From Archangiaceae bacterium (GTDB taxonomy: Bacteria > Myxococcota > Myxococcia > Myxococcales > Myxococcaceae): 64,000 nucleotides of DNA. Below the pieces are notes generated by a model. It was not told the origin of the DNA. It searched no databases and saw only the letters and a program-made list of their open reading frames with translations. Shown piece after piece: positions 45,413-55,264 of this stretch (positions are counted from its first letter, which is position 1; each line of letters opens with the position of its first letter). The stretch is taken from positions 1 to 64,000 of the forward strand of contig JAACJQ010000420.1 in assembly GCA_016879935.1 (NCBI GenBank), in the 5' to 3' direction. A program made the translations under genes and the position numbers.

Positions 45413-45456
45413 GAGGAGCCGGCGCGCTGCAAAGCCCCGGCTCCTCGTCCATTTTT
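45413..45456 (+). terminator. Hairpin between accB and accC (attenuator-like)
   Basis: A perfect 10-bp stem (GAGGAGCCGG at 45413-45422, CCGGCTCCTC at 45437-45446) with a 14-nt loop, then five bases and TTTTT. The gap between stem and T-run is longer than ideal, so partial termination or RNA processing tuning accB versus accC is as likely as a full stop. Confidence 0.5.
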
Positions 45457-45470
45457 CGAGGGAGGCTCCT

Positions 45471-46856
45471 GTGTTCAAGAAGGTCCTGATCGCGAACCGA
45501 GGCGAGATCGCGCTGCGCATCATTCGTGCGTGCCGCGAGCTCGGCATTGCCACCGTCGCCGTTCACTCCACGGCCGACGCGAACTCGCTGCACGTGCGCT
45601 TCGCCGACGAGGCCGTGTGCATCGGGCCGCCGCCCTCGAAGGACAGCTACCTGAACGTGCCGGCGCTGCTCTCGGCCGCCGAGATCACCCGCGCCGACGC
45701 CATTCACCCGGGCTACGGCTTTCTGTCGGAGAACGCCGAGTTCGCCGAGGTCTGCGCGAAGTGCAGCATCGGCTTCATCGGCCCCAAGCCAGACGTCATT
45801 CGCCTCATGGGCAACAAGGTGCGCGCGAAGGAGGCGGCCCGCGAGGCAGGCCTGCCGCTGCTGCCGGGTTCGCCCGGCGTGCTGAAGAGCGCGGACGAGG
45901 CCGTCGAGGTCGCCAACGAGATCGGCTACCCGGTCATCTTGAAGGCTGCCGCGGGTGGTGGTGGCCGCGGCATGAAGATCGTTCGTGACGCGAAGTCGAT
46001 CGCCAGCGCCTTCGCCACGGCCTCCGCCGAAGCGGTGGCGGCGTTCTCGAATGGCGACATGTACCTCGAGCGCTACGTCGAGAAGCCGCGCCACATCGAG
46101 ATTCAGATCGTCGCCGACGTGTATGGCAACGTCGTGCACCTCGGAGAGCGTGAGTGCTCGGTGCAGCGCCGCCACCAGAAGCTCATCGAAGAGAGCCCGT
46201 CGCCCGGCGTGAGCCCTGCGTTGCGCGCCGAGATGGGCCGGGTCTCGGTCGAAGCGATGAAGCGCATCAACTACTCCAACGTGGGAACGATCGAGTTCCT
46301 CATGGACGAGAACGGGCGCTTCTATTTCATGGAGATGAACACCCGCATTCAGGTCGAGCACCCGGTGACCGAGCAGGTGACGGGCATCGATCTGCTCCGC
46401 ACGCAGATCATGCTCGCGGCGGGTGAGAAGCTGCCCTTCACGCAAGAGCAGATCGTCATGAAGGGCGCCGCGATCGAGTGCCGCGTGAACGCCGAAGACC
46501 CGAGCACCTTTGCGCCCTGGCCGGGCAAGATCACCGCCTACAGCGCGCCGGGTGGCCTGGGCGTTCGCGTCGACTCGCTCGCCTACGAGAACTACGTCGT
46601 GCAGCCTCACTACGACTCGCTGGTCGCCAAGCTCATCGTCACGGCCGAAGATCGCCCCACGGCCATTCGCCGCATGAAGCGCGCGCTCGCCGAGTACGTG
46701 GTGCAGGGCATTCGCACGAACATTCCGTTCCACCGGGCCGCCCTCGACGAAGACGCCTTCGTGCAGGGCGTCTACGACACCCGTTTTGTCGAGCAGATGC
46801 AGGCCTCTGAAGCGGGTACCGCCCGACTGAAACGGGCCATCGAAGAGAGCCCGTAA
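45471..46856 (+). CDS. accC: Acetyl-CoA carboxylase, biotin carboxylase subunit
   Basis: 461 residues from GTG 45471 behind GGGAGG. ATP-grasp fold with the Gly-rich loop [13 protein letters not shown], the N-terminal [14 protein letters not shown], and the catalytic [14 protein letters not shown]. It carboxylates the biotin on AccB. Length and motifs are normal. Confidence 0.97.
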   Translation: MFKKVLIANRGEIALRIIRACRELGIATVAVHSTADANSLHVRFADEAVCIGPPPSKDSYLNVPALLSAAEITRADAIHPGYGFLSENAEFAEVCAKCSIGFIGPKPDVIRLMGNKVRAKEAAREAGLPLLPGSPGVLKSADEAVEVANEIGYPVILKAAAGGGGRGMKIVRDAKSIASAFATASAEAVAAFSNGDMYLERYVEKPRHIEIQIVADVYGNVVHLGERECSVQRRHQKLIEESPSPGVSPALRAEMGRVSVEAMKRINYSNVGTIEFLMDENGRFYFMEMNTRIQVEHPVTEQVTGIDLLRTQIMLAAGEKLPFTQEQIVMKGAAIECRVNAEDPSTFAPWPGKITAYSAPGGLGVRVDSLAYENYVVQPHYDSLVAKLIVTAEDRPTAIRRMKRALAEYVVQGIRTNIPFHRAALDEDAFVQGVYDTRFVEQMQASEAGTARLKRAIEESP

Positions 46857-46873
46857 CATTCTTGGAGGGTTCG

Positions 46874-46917
46874 ATCGGCTCTGGTAGCGTTCTCGGCCGA
46901 TAGTCTGTTGTTTTTCT
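46874..46917 (+). terminator. Weak hairpin plus U-rich stretch after accC
   Basis: ATCGGC (46874-46879) pairs with GCCGAT (46896-46901) and TTTTT follows at about 46911. Loop is large and the T-run 8-9 nt away, so it is a doubtful terminator upstream of the SgmX-like gene. Confidence 0.3.
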
Positions 46918-46945
46918 TCGCGAAACCCGATTCCCCAAGAGCTTC

Positions 46946-49900
46946 TTGGACAAGAACAAGATCATCGAGGCCGCCGGCAAGCTCGTCGCCAAAGGCGCCT
47001 ACGACAAAGCGATCAAGGAGTACCAAAAGATCCTGGAGGTCGATCCGAAGGACGTTCGGATTCTCCAGAAGATGGGAGAGCTGTACCAGAAGAAGAACGA
47101 CAACGCGCAGGCCGCCACGTTCATCATGAAGGTGGCCGAGAGCTACGCGAAAGACGGCTTCTTCCTGAAGGCGGTCGCTCAGTACAAGCAGGTGCTCAAG
47201 CTCGACCCCACGCTCATCGACATCAACGTGCAGCTCGCCGAACTGCATCAGCAGTTGCAGCTGATGGGCGAGGCGATGGCGTACTACCAGATCGTCGCCA
47301 ACCACTACGACAAGCAGGGCGACGTGAAGAAGTCGCTCGACGTCTTGCGCAAGATGGTCGACCTCGACCCCGACAACGTGCAGTCGAGGGTGAAGCTCGC
47401 TGATCTCTACATTCGCGAGCGCATGAACGACGAGGCGAGCGGCGAGCTGCAGCGCGCGGCCGAGCACCTCAAGCGGCAGAACCGCATCGACGACTACCTG
47501 CGCGTCGCCGAGAAGATTAGCGCACTCAAGCCCGACGATCTGCAGTTGGCGCGTGAGCTCGCCGAGATCTACCTGCAGCGCAACGATCAGAAGCGCGCGC
47601 TCGCGAAGCTGCAGGTCTGCTTCAAGGCCGACCCGCGCGACATCGACACGCTGCGCCTGCTTGCCGTCGCGTTTCAGGGGCTGGGCCAGACCTCGAAGAC
47701 GATCAGCGTCTACAAAGAGCTCGCGCGCGCCTACGCCGACCGCGGCCAGACGCAGGAGTCGGAAGACACCTGGAACCAGGTCGCGCAGCTCGACCCGAAC
47801 GACCCTGACGTGCAGGCGCGGGCGCCGCAGCAGGCCGAGCCGGTCGCGACGATTCCGATGCCGGTGGCAGCGCCAGCTCGCACGGGCAACACGGGAGCGG
47901 CACAGGCGTACGTTCCTGCGGCGACGGCGGCGATGCCAGCGCACCAGCCGCGCCCCCAGACCGCGCAGCAGCCGGTCTACGCGCCAGCCGCCACCACCAC
48001 CACGCCCGCCGCGAAGCCGCGCGCCGACTCACTCGGCAAGCTGCTGACCGAGACCGACGTCTACGTGAAGTACGGGCTGCACGACAAAGCGCTCGAGCAC
48101 CTGCGCAAGATCTTCGGGGTCGAGCCCGAGAACATCGACGCGCACGAGAAGGCCTACGCGATCTACGTCGCGTCGAACAACCACGCGCAGGCGGCCGAGC
48201 AGCTGCTCAACGTGCTGCGTCTGCACACGCGCATCGGTGACAAGGAGCGCGCCCAGCCGTACCTCACGACGATTCTGCAGCAGAACCCGGGGCACCCAGA
48301 GGTTCCGGTGTTCCTCCAGGCGCTGCGACTCGAGGGCGGCACTGCGGCGGTCGAGGAGCACGCGCCGCAGGGTGAAGTTCCGGAAGACGCGATTCTGGTC
48401 GATTCGAGCGACGACGAAGTGATCGTCGCCGACGAGACGGGTGACGAGCCCATCAGCGCCGAGGTGGCGATCTCGTCGGAAGAGCCGATCGAGGCGCCCG
48501 AGTTCGTGCCCGACGAGATGGCGATCGCGCCCGATGACGCAGCGGCTGCGGCGTCGGTCGAGGTCGATCCTCCGCCTGTCGCAGACGAGTACATCGAGTC
48601 GGCGCCCGTGGTGGCCGACGACGAGGGCTTCGAGCCGCCCACCAGCTCGATGTCGTTCGACGAGGAGCCGCGCACCGGCGAGTTCGAGGCCGTCAACGCG
48701 CAGCAGCTCGAACAGGCGGACCCCTTCGCCGAGCCCGGCCCCGACCCGTTCGCCGAGCCTGCTCCTGACCCGTTCGCGCAGAACGATCAGGAAGACGAAG
48801 GCCCGACCGCAGGCACGGGCATCAAGGTGCAGCAGCCCGTGACGCAGCCGACGCAGGCCGCACTCACCGCCGCGACCCGCCAGACGGCCGCCTTCGTTCC
48901 GCCTGCCGCGCTTGGCGACGACGAGCACGAAGCGCCGACGCGCGCGATGAAGGCGATCGACCCGTCGTTGCTCAAGACGGCCAGCGGCTACCGCTCCCCG
49001 GTCGCAGCGCGCCCGGCGCTGGAGGTCGAAGACGTACCCGCGCCGGCGCCCAGCTCGACGATGGCGGAAGAAGAGTTCGCGCCGCTCACGCCTGCGCCCG
49101 CCGCAGAGGAGTTCGTCGAGCCTCCACCCGAAGACGAACCCGCGTCGGAGGAGTGCGACGAAGCGACGTTCTTCATCGAGCAGGGCTTGTACGACGAGGC
49201 CCGCGAGATTCTCGAGACGGTGCTCATCGCATACCCCGAGCACCAGCGCGCCGCGCAGCTGCTGGCGCAGGTCGATGCTGGCCAGAACGGCGGCGCCGTG
49301 CAGATGTCGGAGCCCGCGACCGGCGAGTCGGAGTCGTCGCCCGCGAACGGTGAGTCGCGTGACGCGTTCGATCTCGCGCAGGAGCTGGCCGACGAGCTCG
49401 GCGACTTCGGCGGCGAGCAGGAAGCGCCCGCGGCTCCCTCGAGCGGCGATGACGACTACCAGGTGTCGGTCGAAGAGGTCTTCGCCGAGTTCAAGAAGGG
49501 GCTCGAGAAGGTCGTCAAACCCGAAGACGTCGACACGCACTACGACCTGGGCATCGCCTACAAGGAGATGGGCCTGATGGACGACGCGATCAGCGAGTTC
49601 ACGATCGCGCGCAAGGGCTGCATCGGGAAGAAGAAGGAGATCGACTGCCTGACCATGGCGGGCCTGCTTCAGGTGATGAAGGGCGACTTCCCCATGGCCA
49701 TCGACGCGTTCCTGCAGGCGCTCACCAGCGAGCACGCGACGGGCGAGGTCGAGAAGGCCACGCGCTTCGAGCTGGCCGCGGCCTACGAAGGCAGCGGGCA
49801 GGCGGGGCGCGCCCTCAACCAGTACCTCAAGGTGCAGGCGAGCGACCCGTCGTACCGCGACGTCGGAGCGATCGTCGATCGGCTCTCGGCCATCGCGGTG

Positions 49901-49996
49901 CCCGAAGAAGATCCTCCGTCGGGTGGTGGGGCGCCGCCGCCGAAGAAGGGCGGGCCGTCGGGTGCAGGGCCTTCACGCAAGGTTGGCTACGTCTGA
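46946..49996 (+). CDS. sgmX: Large TPR protein resembling SgmX (pilus polarity)
   Basis: A 1016-residue soluble protein from TTG 46946 (no other start gives MDKNKIIEAAGKLVAKGAYD). An N-terminal block of TPRs (1-275), a Pro/Gln/Ala linker, more TPRs (360-465), a long acidic disordered stretch (480-725) and C-terminal TPRs (735-980). In M. xanthus the gene two places after accB is SgmX, which links MglA-GTP to Tgl and PilQ at the leading pole. Same order and TPR plan here support the name; the exact repeat count is uncertain. Confidence 0.68.
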   Translation: MDKNKIIEAAGKLVAKGAYDKAIKEYQKILEVDPKDVRILQKMGELYQKKNDNAQAATFIMKVAESYAKDGFFLKAVAQYKQVLKLDPTLIDINVQLAELHQQLQLMGEAMAYYQIVANHYDKQGDVKKSLDVLRKMVDLDPDNVQSRVKLADLYIRERMNDEASGELQRAAEHLKRQNRIDDYLRVAEKISALKPDDLQLARELAEIYLQRNDQKRALAKLQVCFKADPRDIDTLRLLAVAFQGLGQTSKTISVYKELARAYADRGQTQESEDTWNQVAQLDPNDPDVQARAPQQAEPVATIPMPVAAPARTGNTGAAQAYVPAATAAMPAHQPRPQTAQQPVYAPAATTTTPAAKPRADSLGKLLTETDVYVKYGLHDKALEHLRKIFGVEPENIDAHEKAYAIYVASNNHAQAAEQLLNVLRLHTRIGDKERAQPYLTTILQQNPGHPEVPVFLQALRLEGGTAAVEEHAPQGEVPEDAILVDSSDDEVIVADETGDEPISAEVAISSEEPIEAPEFVPDEMAIAPDDAAAAASVEVDPPPVADEYIESAPVVADDEGFEPPTSSMSFDEEPRTGEFEAVNAQQLEQADPFAEPGPDPFAEPAPDPFAQNDQEDEGPTAGTGIKVQQPVTQPTQAALTAATRQTAAFVPPAALGDDEHEAPTRAMKAIDPSLLKTASGYRSPVAARPALEVEDVPAPAPSSTMAEEEFAPLTPAPAAEEFVEPPPEDEPASEECDEATFFIEQGLYDEAREILETVLIAYPEHQRAAQLLAQVDAGQNGGAVQMSEPATGESESSPANGESRDAFDLAQELADELGDFGGEQEAPAAPSSGDDDYQVSVEEVFAEFKKGLEKVVKPEDVDTHYDLGIAYKEMGLMDDAISEFTIARKGCIGKKKEIDCLTMAGLLQVMKGDFPMAIDAFLQALTSEHATGEVEKATRFELAAAYEGSGQAGRALNQYLKVQASDPSYRDVGAIVDRLSAIAVPEEDPPSGGGAPPPKKGGPSGAGPSRKVGYV

Positions 49997-50005
49997 GGCG
50001 GGCAC

Positions 50006-51349
50006 ATGAGCTACCTCGACCACTTCGGATTGACGGCTGAACCCTTCAGCAACGCGCCCGTCAGCCGCTTCTATTTCAACGCGCCCCAGCATCAGCAGGC
50101 GCTGACGCGACTGCTCTACGCCGTCAGCTCGATGAAGGGCCTCGCGGTGCTCGTCGGTGACATCGGCGCGGGCAAGACGACGCTCGCCCGGCGCATGCTC
50201 GATTCGCTGCCCGAGGAGGAATACGAGGCTGCGCTGCTGGTCATCATCCACTCCGGCATCACCGCGAGCTGGATTCTGCGTCGCATCGCCCTGCAACTCG
50301 GCGTCGAGAACCCCGCGCAAGAGAAGCTCGCCCTGCTCAGCCAGCTCTACCAGCGGCTGTTGCAGATCTACGAGCAGGGCCGCAAGGCCGTGGTGCTGAT
50401 CGACGAAGCGCAGATGCTCGAGACGCGTGAGCTGATGGAGGAGTTCCGCGGTCTGCTCAACCTCGAGGTGCCCGAGCGCAAGCTGATCAGCTTCGTCTTC
50501 TTCGGCCTGCCCGAGATCGAGAAGAACCTGAAGCTCGACCCGCCGCTCGCCCAGCGCGTGGCCATGCGCTACCGCCTCGAGCCCTTCAACGCCGAGTCGA
50601 CCGAGGCGTACATCAAGCACCGCATGCGGCTCGCGGGCAGCCCGCGGTCTCCGTTCACGAGCGATGCGATGGAGGCCGTGCACCGCCGCGCCTCGGGCAC
50701 GCCGCGTGTCATCAACACGCTCTGCGACAACGCGCTGTTCGAGGCGTTTCTGGCCCGAAGCCAGGAGATCAAGGCGAGCCTCATCGAGCAGATCGCCGAC
50801 AACCTCGGGCTCGAGACGGGCAAGAACGTGGCTGTCGAAGCGACCGCGCCTGCAGCCGGGAGCACCGTGGCTGCCGCGCCTGCGCCCGCCTCGTTTCAGC
50901 CGTCGCCGGGTATTCCCAGCGCCATTCGGCGTGACCCCGAAGCTGCCGTCGAGGGCGGCATGACGGTGACCGCGACGGTGCAGGGGGGCTCGGTGGCCGT
51001 CGTCGCGCCGAAGCCGAACCCGGTGATCGCTTCGCCGCCCACGAGCACCCAGAGCTTCGTGCCCCGAACCAGCGCCTCTGGTGTGGCAGCCGCCCCGGCC
51101 ATTCAGCCGGTGGTGCCGCGCGCCTCGAGCCCTTCGAACGTGACCCCACCGATGCCGCCCACGGTAGCTCCGGTGGTCGCCGTCGAGCCGGCAGGGCACA
51201 TCGAAGACGCGGTGATCGTTCCACCGACGCCCCCGCCTCCGCCTGCACCGACAGAAACGAACACCAGCGTGCCGCCTGCGTCGAAGCCGCGCACGGGAGT
51301 CGATCTCGCGGAGATCGATCGCTACCTCGAGGGACTCGGCAAGCTGTAG
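50006..51349 (+). CDS. ExeA/GspA-type AAA ATPase
   Basis: 447 residues. Residues 1-260 form an AAA_22-type ATPase: MSYLDHFGLTAEPFSNAPVS start, Walker A GDIGAGKTT, Walker B AVVLIDEAQML, and sensor RVINTLCDNA. The remaining 180 residues are low-complexity Pro/Ala/Val without a clear membrane helix. Relatives (ExeA, GspA) help secretins pass peptidoglycan; near the pilus locus a secretin-related role is plausible. It starts 9 bp after the SgmX-like gene. Confidence 0.85.
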   Translation: MSYLDHFGLTAEPFSNAPVSRFYFNAPQHQQALTRLLYAVSSMKGLAVLVGDIGAGKTTLARRMLDSLPEEEYEAALLVIIHSGITASWILRRIALQLGVENPAQEKLALLSQLYQRLLQIYEQGRKAVVLIDEAQMLETRELMEEFRGLLNLEVPERKLISFVFFGLPEIEKNLKLDPPLAQRVAMRYRLEPFNAESTEAYIKHRMRLAGSPRSPFTSDAMEAVHRRASGTPRVINTLCDNALFEAFLARSQEIKASLIEQIADNLGLETGKNVAVEATAPAAGSTVAAAPAPASFQPSPGIPSAIRRDPEAAVEGGMTVTATVQGGSVAVVAPKPNPVIASPPTSTQSFVPRTSASGVAAAPAIQPVVPRASSPSNVTPPMPPTVAPVVAVEPAGHIEDAVIVPPTPPPPPAPTETNTSVPPASKPRTGVDLAEIDRYLEGLGKL

Positions 51350-51376
51350 CCGGGGTTATTTCGAAGGGTGAAGCCG

Positions 51377-54300
51377 ATGATCCGTTGGCGACGAGGACGG
51401 CTGGTGCTCGCCATCGTGGCGCTGTGCCTGTTCGTGCTCGCGCTGGTGTTGCGGTCGGAACGGGCGGGCGCCTGGGTCTGCGGGCAGGTTCGTGAGCGGG
51501 CGCCCGAAGCCATCGGCATGGGTGTGCGCATCGATCGCTGCGTCATCGACCCGCTGACGGCTTCGGTGGAGCTGCACGACGTGGCGGTGGGCCCCGAGTC
51601 GAAGCCGCTCCTCACCGCCGAGCTCGCATCGGTCTCGCTCGCCGGCTTCTTCCCAGGAGGCGTCTCGCTGCAGGACGTGACGGTGATTCGGCCGAACGTC
51701 GAGGTCGACGTTCCGGAACAGCAGGGCCCTTCAGGTGGTGGTTGCCCGCTCGACGTGCTGGCGAAGGTGCGGGTCGGCAAGCTCGAGCTGCAGGACGGCA
51801 CGGTGACGCTGCGGCTCCCCGCTGGCCGCTCGCTGCACGTCGATGGGCTCGAGGTGCACGCGAAGGTGGGCCGGCGGAACAGCGAGGTCGAGGCGTCGCT
51901 GCGGCATGGCGTGGTGACGCTCGACGAGACGCACCGGCTCACCATCGGCCGTGTCAGCGCCGAAGCGACGCTCGACGCCGAGGAGCAGGTGCTCGAGCTG
52001 CAGAAGACCGAGCTCTCGCTCGAGGGCATCAACTTCAGCGGCTCGGGTGAGCTTCGCGAACTCTGCAAGCCCACCCCCGAGCTCGACGCGAATGGGCAGC
52101 TCTTCGTTCCGCTCACGGCGCTCACCAGGCTGGGGCTGCCGCTCCCGACGCCGTCTGGGCAGGTGTGGGCGCGCGTGTCGGCCGCGGGGCCGGTGACGGC
52201 GCCGTCGATTCGAGCCGAGCTGCGCGCGAGTCAGGTCGTGCTCGGTGAGTTCACGCCCGGCGACTTCTCGGCGCAGCTCACGTTCGCTGACGGCGTCGCG
52301 CACCTCGACGACTTCACGACGGCGGCGGGCGATGGCGAGATTCGGGTCTCGGGTGAGGTGAAGCTGAGCGAGGGCTTCCCCGTGAAGGCGAAGATCGTCA
52401 CGCGTGAGGCGTCGCTGGCGCGGGTGCTCGCGCGGGCCAGCGTCACGGGGGCGTGGGTCGATTTTCCCGCGACGATCACGGGAGAGGTGACAGGGCACCT
52501 CCTGCCAACCGTCTCGCTCTCGGGGCCCATCGACTTCGCTGCCGGCAAGTTCTTGCTCGCGTCACGCGCGTACGACGCTCCGAAGGCGAGCGGCACCGAC
52601 ATTCTCGCGTTCTCGGGAGCGCGCGGCACGTTCACCCTCGGCGTCACGCCCAGCGCCGTCACCTTCGAAGACATCGCGCTCGCGGTGGGCGCTCAGGGGC
52701 ACACGAAGGTGGGCGGGCTGGTGAAGCTCGGCATCACCGATCACGGCCTCGACCTCGACATCACGGCCAACGCGTCGGCGATCGATCTCTCCGACTTCGG
52801 ACACATCTCGGAGCTGCCCTGGTCGGGCACGGGCAGCGCGACGGTGACGGTGAAGGGCCCCTCGGGGAAGGTGGTGATCGCGGGCCAGACCTCGCTGCGC
52901 GACTTCAAGTTCGCGGGCTATTCGCTGGGCGTGGTGCAGAGCCCGGTTCGCTACGAGGGCGACACGCTGAGCTTCGACGGCCTCGTCGCGCAGAAGGGGC
53001 GAACCCAGCTCTTCGGAGACATCGGCCTCGACTTCCTCGACTCGGGGCTCCACACACGCGCGTCGGTGCAGCTGCCAGACGGCCGCGTGGAGGACATCGT
53101 CGATCTCCTCGTCGACCTCTCGCCCTCGATGCAGAACCTGCAGGAGGTGCTCGTCGGGCGCGTCTCGATGGTGGCGGCCATCGACTCTCCGGCGAAGCAG
53201 CTGGCGGGCGTGCTCGCGGTTCGCGTCGGTGACGTCGCGTACTTCGATCGCCGCTTCGGTGGCGCCAGCCTGATTCTGCGCTTCGAAGACGGAGATCGCC
53301 TGGTGCTCGAGCCGACGATCTTCGAAGGGCCAGCCGGGCGGCTCGCGGTCGACGGCACGTGGGACTTCGACGGGCCGCTCGACTACCGCATCGCCTGGGA
53401 CGAGGGCTCGCTCGCCGAGGCGGTCGACCCTGCGGGCAAGAAGGGCCTTGCCTTGACGGCGCCGCTGACCGGCCGCTTCGTGGTGGGAGGGACGACCGAC
53501 CTCTACCAGGTGAAGGGCACGCTGCGCTCCGACGAGGTGAAGTGGAAGGGGCAGCGGCTTGGGCCGATGGACCTCGGCCTCACGCTGCTCGGGCGCGATC
53601 TCACCGTGACGGGGCAGGTGGTGACGGGGGTGACGGGCCGGCTCGCGCTCGCGATGCGCAACGAGTGGCCATACGACTCGACGTTCCAGGTCGACCTGCC
53701 CGATCTCTCTCCGTTCCTGCCGGCGTCGGCGAAGGGCCTCTCGGTCGGTTTGGCAGGGGCCGTGACGGCGGTGGGGCCGATGCGCGACTTCGGGCAGACG
53801 AAGGCTGTCGCCTACCTCGAGCGCCTGGCGGTCGCGCGGGGAGACGTCTCGGCGACGAACGTGGGGCCGGCCGAGCTCGGCTGGAACGCGGGCGCGATTC
53901 AGGTGAAGGCGCTGGCGATGAAGGGCGCGACGACCGAGGTCAGCGCCGAGGGCTCGTGGGGCCCGTCGCGCATCGATCTGCGTACGCGCGGCGCTGTCGA
54001 CCTGCGGCTGCTCAGCACCTTCGTGCCCGACATCGAGCGCACGTCAGGGCGAATCGACTTCACGGCTGCCTTCGGTGGGCTCGTGTCTGCGCCCACCGTC
54101 ATCGGGAGCGCCGATCTCGTCGACGCCCGCCTCGCCCTCAAAGGGCAGGACCTCGCCATTCGTTCGCTCTCGGGCCACGCCGACTTCTCAGAGTCGCGCA
54201 TCGTCATCCAGGACGTGAATGGCTTCTTGAACGACGGGCGGCTCAAGGCCCGCGGTGACGTGCGCGTCGACAAGCTCTCGCTGGGGGCCATGGAGCTGCA

Positions 54301-55264
54301 GTTCGATCTCGAAGACGTGACGGTGCAGGTGCGGCCGCAGGTGCCAGCGACGCTGTCGGGGGCGCTGCTGTTCTCGTCACGGGGAGGCAGCTCGCCGTAC
54401 CAGCTCTCGGGCGCCATCGACGTGGTGAAGCTGCGCTACACCGAACCGCTGTCACTCGAGACGTTGCTCGAGAGCGCGCGCAAGCGGCCAGTGCCCTCCG
54501 ACGAACAACCCTCGGAGTGGCTGCGGCTCGACGTCGACATCGCGGCGGGCAACGACGTGCGCATCGAGAACAACCTCGCGCGCGCACGCTTCCTCGGGAA
54601 GTTGAAGCTCGCGGGCACCAACGTGAAGCCGGTGCTCGTCGGCTCGGTCGAAGCGGCGCAGGGCGCCCAGGCCTTCTTCCGCAACAACGTCTTCACCGTC
54701 GGCCGCGCGGTGCTCCAGTTCAACGGCCTGTGGCCCACCTTCGACTTCTCGGCGCAGACGGTGGTGCGCGAGTTCCTCGTGAACGTGAAGGCGTTCGGGC
54801 GCTTCGAAGACCCCCGGGTGTCGCTCACCGCCGAGCCCGCGCTCTCGGAGGCCGACGTCGTCTCGTTGCTCACCCTCGGCGTGACGACGCGCGAACGCTT
54901 CGCCGGTGAAGCAGGCGCAGGGCTCGCGGCAGAGGCGCTGCTCTCTGCCACCGGGCTCGATCGCCAGGTGCAGAAGTTCCTCTCGCAGAACGTGGGCCTC
55001 AAGGATCAACAGGTGCGGCTCACCACCACCTTCAACGAAGCCACCGGCATCGCCGAGCCGTCGGTGACGTGGGAGTCGAAGGTGGTGACCGACAACCTGA
55101 AGGTAGGCGTCACGCAGCCGGTGACGGGCAAGGGCACGAAGGCGCAGGCGGAGTATCGCTTCAACCAGAGCGTCTCGGCCCGCGCGCAGTGGGACAACCA
55201 GAACCAGAACACCACCGTCGGCAACCCCGGCGTCGACTTGCGGTTCCGCTTCGAATGGGAATGA
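51377..55264 (+). CDS. tamB: TamB/DUF490-like translocation or lipid-transfer protein
   Basis: 1295 residues from ATG 51377 (AAGGG upstream; a GTG at 51368 is possible). One N-terminal membrane anchor (LVLAIVALCLFVLALVL), then a very long array of beta strands and a DUF490 C-terminus (AQTVVREFLVNVKAFGRFED; VSLLTLGVTTRERF). TamB proteins span the periplasm and work with an Omp85 partner; recent work favours phospholipid transport. The partner gene overlaps its stop. Confidence 0.9.
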   Translation: MIRWRRGRLVLAIVALCLFVLALVLRSERAGAWVCGQVRERAPEAIGMGVRIDRCVIDPLTASVELHDVAVGPESKPLLTAELASVSLAGFFPGGVSLQDVTVIRPNVEVDVPEQQGPSGGGCPLDVLAKVRVGKLELQDGTVTLRLPAGRSLHVDGLEVHAKVGRRNSEVEASLRHGVVTLDETHRLTIGRVSAEATLDAEEQVLELQKTELSLEGINFSGSGELRELCKPTPELDANGQLFVPLTALTRLGLPLPTPSGQVWARVSAAGPVTAPSIRAELRASQVVLGEFTPGDFSAQLTFADGVAHLDDFTTAAGDGEIRVSGEVKLSEGFPVKAKIVTREASLARVLARASVTGAWVDFPATITGEVTGHLLPTVSLSGPIDFAAGKFLLASRAYDAPKASGTDILAFSGARGTFTLGVTPSAVTFEDIALAVGAQGHTKVGGLVKLGITDHGLDLDITANASAIDLSDFGHISELPWSGTGSATVTVKGPSGKVVIAGQTSLRDFKFAGYSLGVVQSPVRYEGDTLSFDGLVAQKGRTQLFGDIGLDFLDSGLHTRASVQLPDGRVEDIVDLLVDLSPSMQNLQEVLVGRVSMVAAIDSPAKQLAGVLAVRVGDVAYFDRRFGGASLILRFEDGDRLVLEPTIFEGPAGRLAVDGTWDFDGPLDYRIAWDEGSLAEAVDPAGKKGLALTAPLTGRFVVGGTTDLYQVKGTLRSDEVKWKGQRLGPMDLGLTLLGRDLTVTGQVVTGVTGRLALAMRNEWPYDSTFQVDLPDLSPFLPASAKGLSVGLAGAVTAVGPMRDFGQTKAVAYLERLAVARGDVSATNVGPAELGWNAGAIQVKALAMKGATTEVSAEGSWGPSRIDLRTRGAVDLRLLSTFVPDIERTSGRIDFTAAFGGLVSAPTVIGSADLVDARLALKGQDLAIRSLSGHADFSESRIVIQDVNGFLNDGRLKARGDVRVDKLSLGAMELQFDLEDVTVQVRPQVPATLSGALLFSSRGGSSPYQLSGAIDVVKLRYTEPLSLETLLESARKRPVPSDEQPSEWLRLDVDIAAGNDVRIENNLARARFLGKLKLAGTNVKPVLVGSVEAAQGAQAFFRNNVFTVGRAVLQFNGLWPTFDFSAQTVVREFLVNVKAFGRFEDPRVSLTAEPALSEADVVSLLTLGVTTRERFAGEAGAGLAAEALLSATGLDRQVQKFLSQNVGLKDQQVRLTTTFNEATGIAEPSVTWESKVVTDNLKVGVTQPVTGKGTKAQAEYRFNQSVSARAQWDNQNQNTTVGNPGVDLRFRFEWE

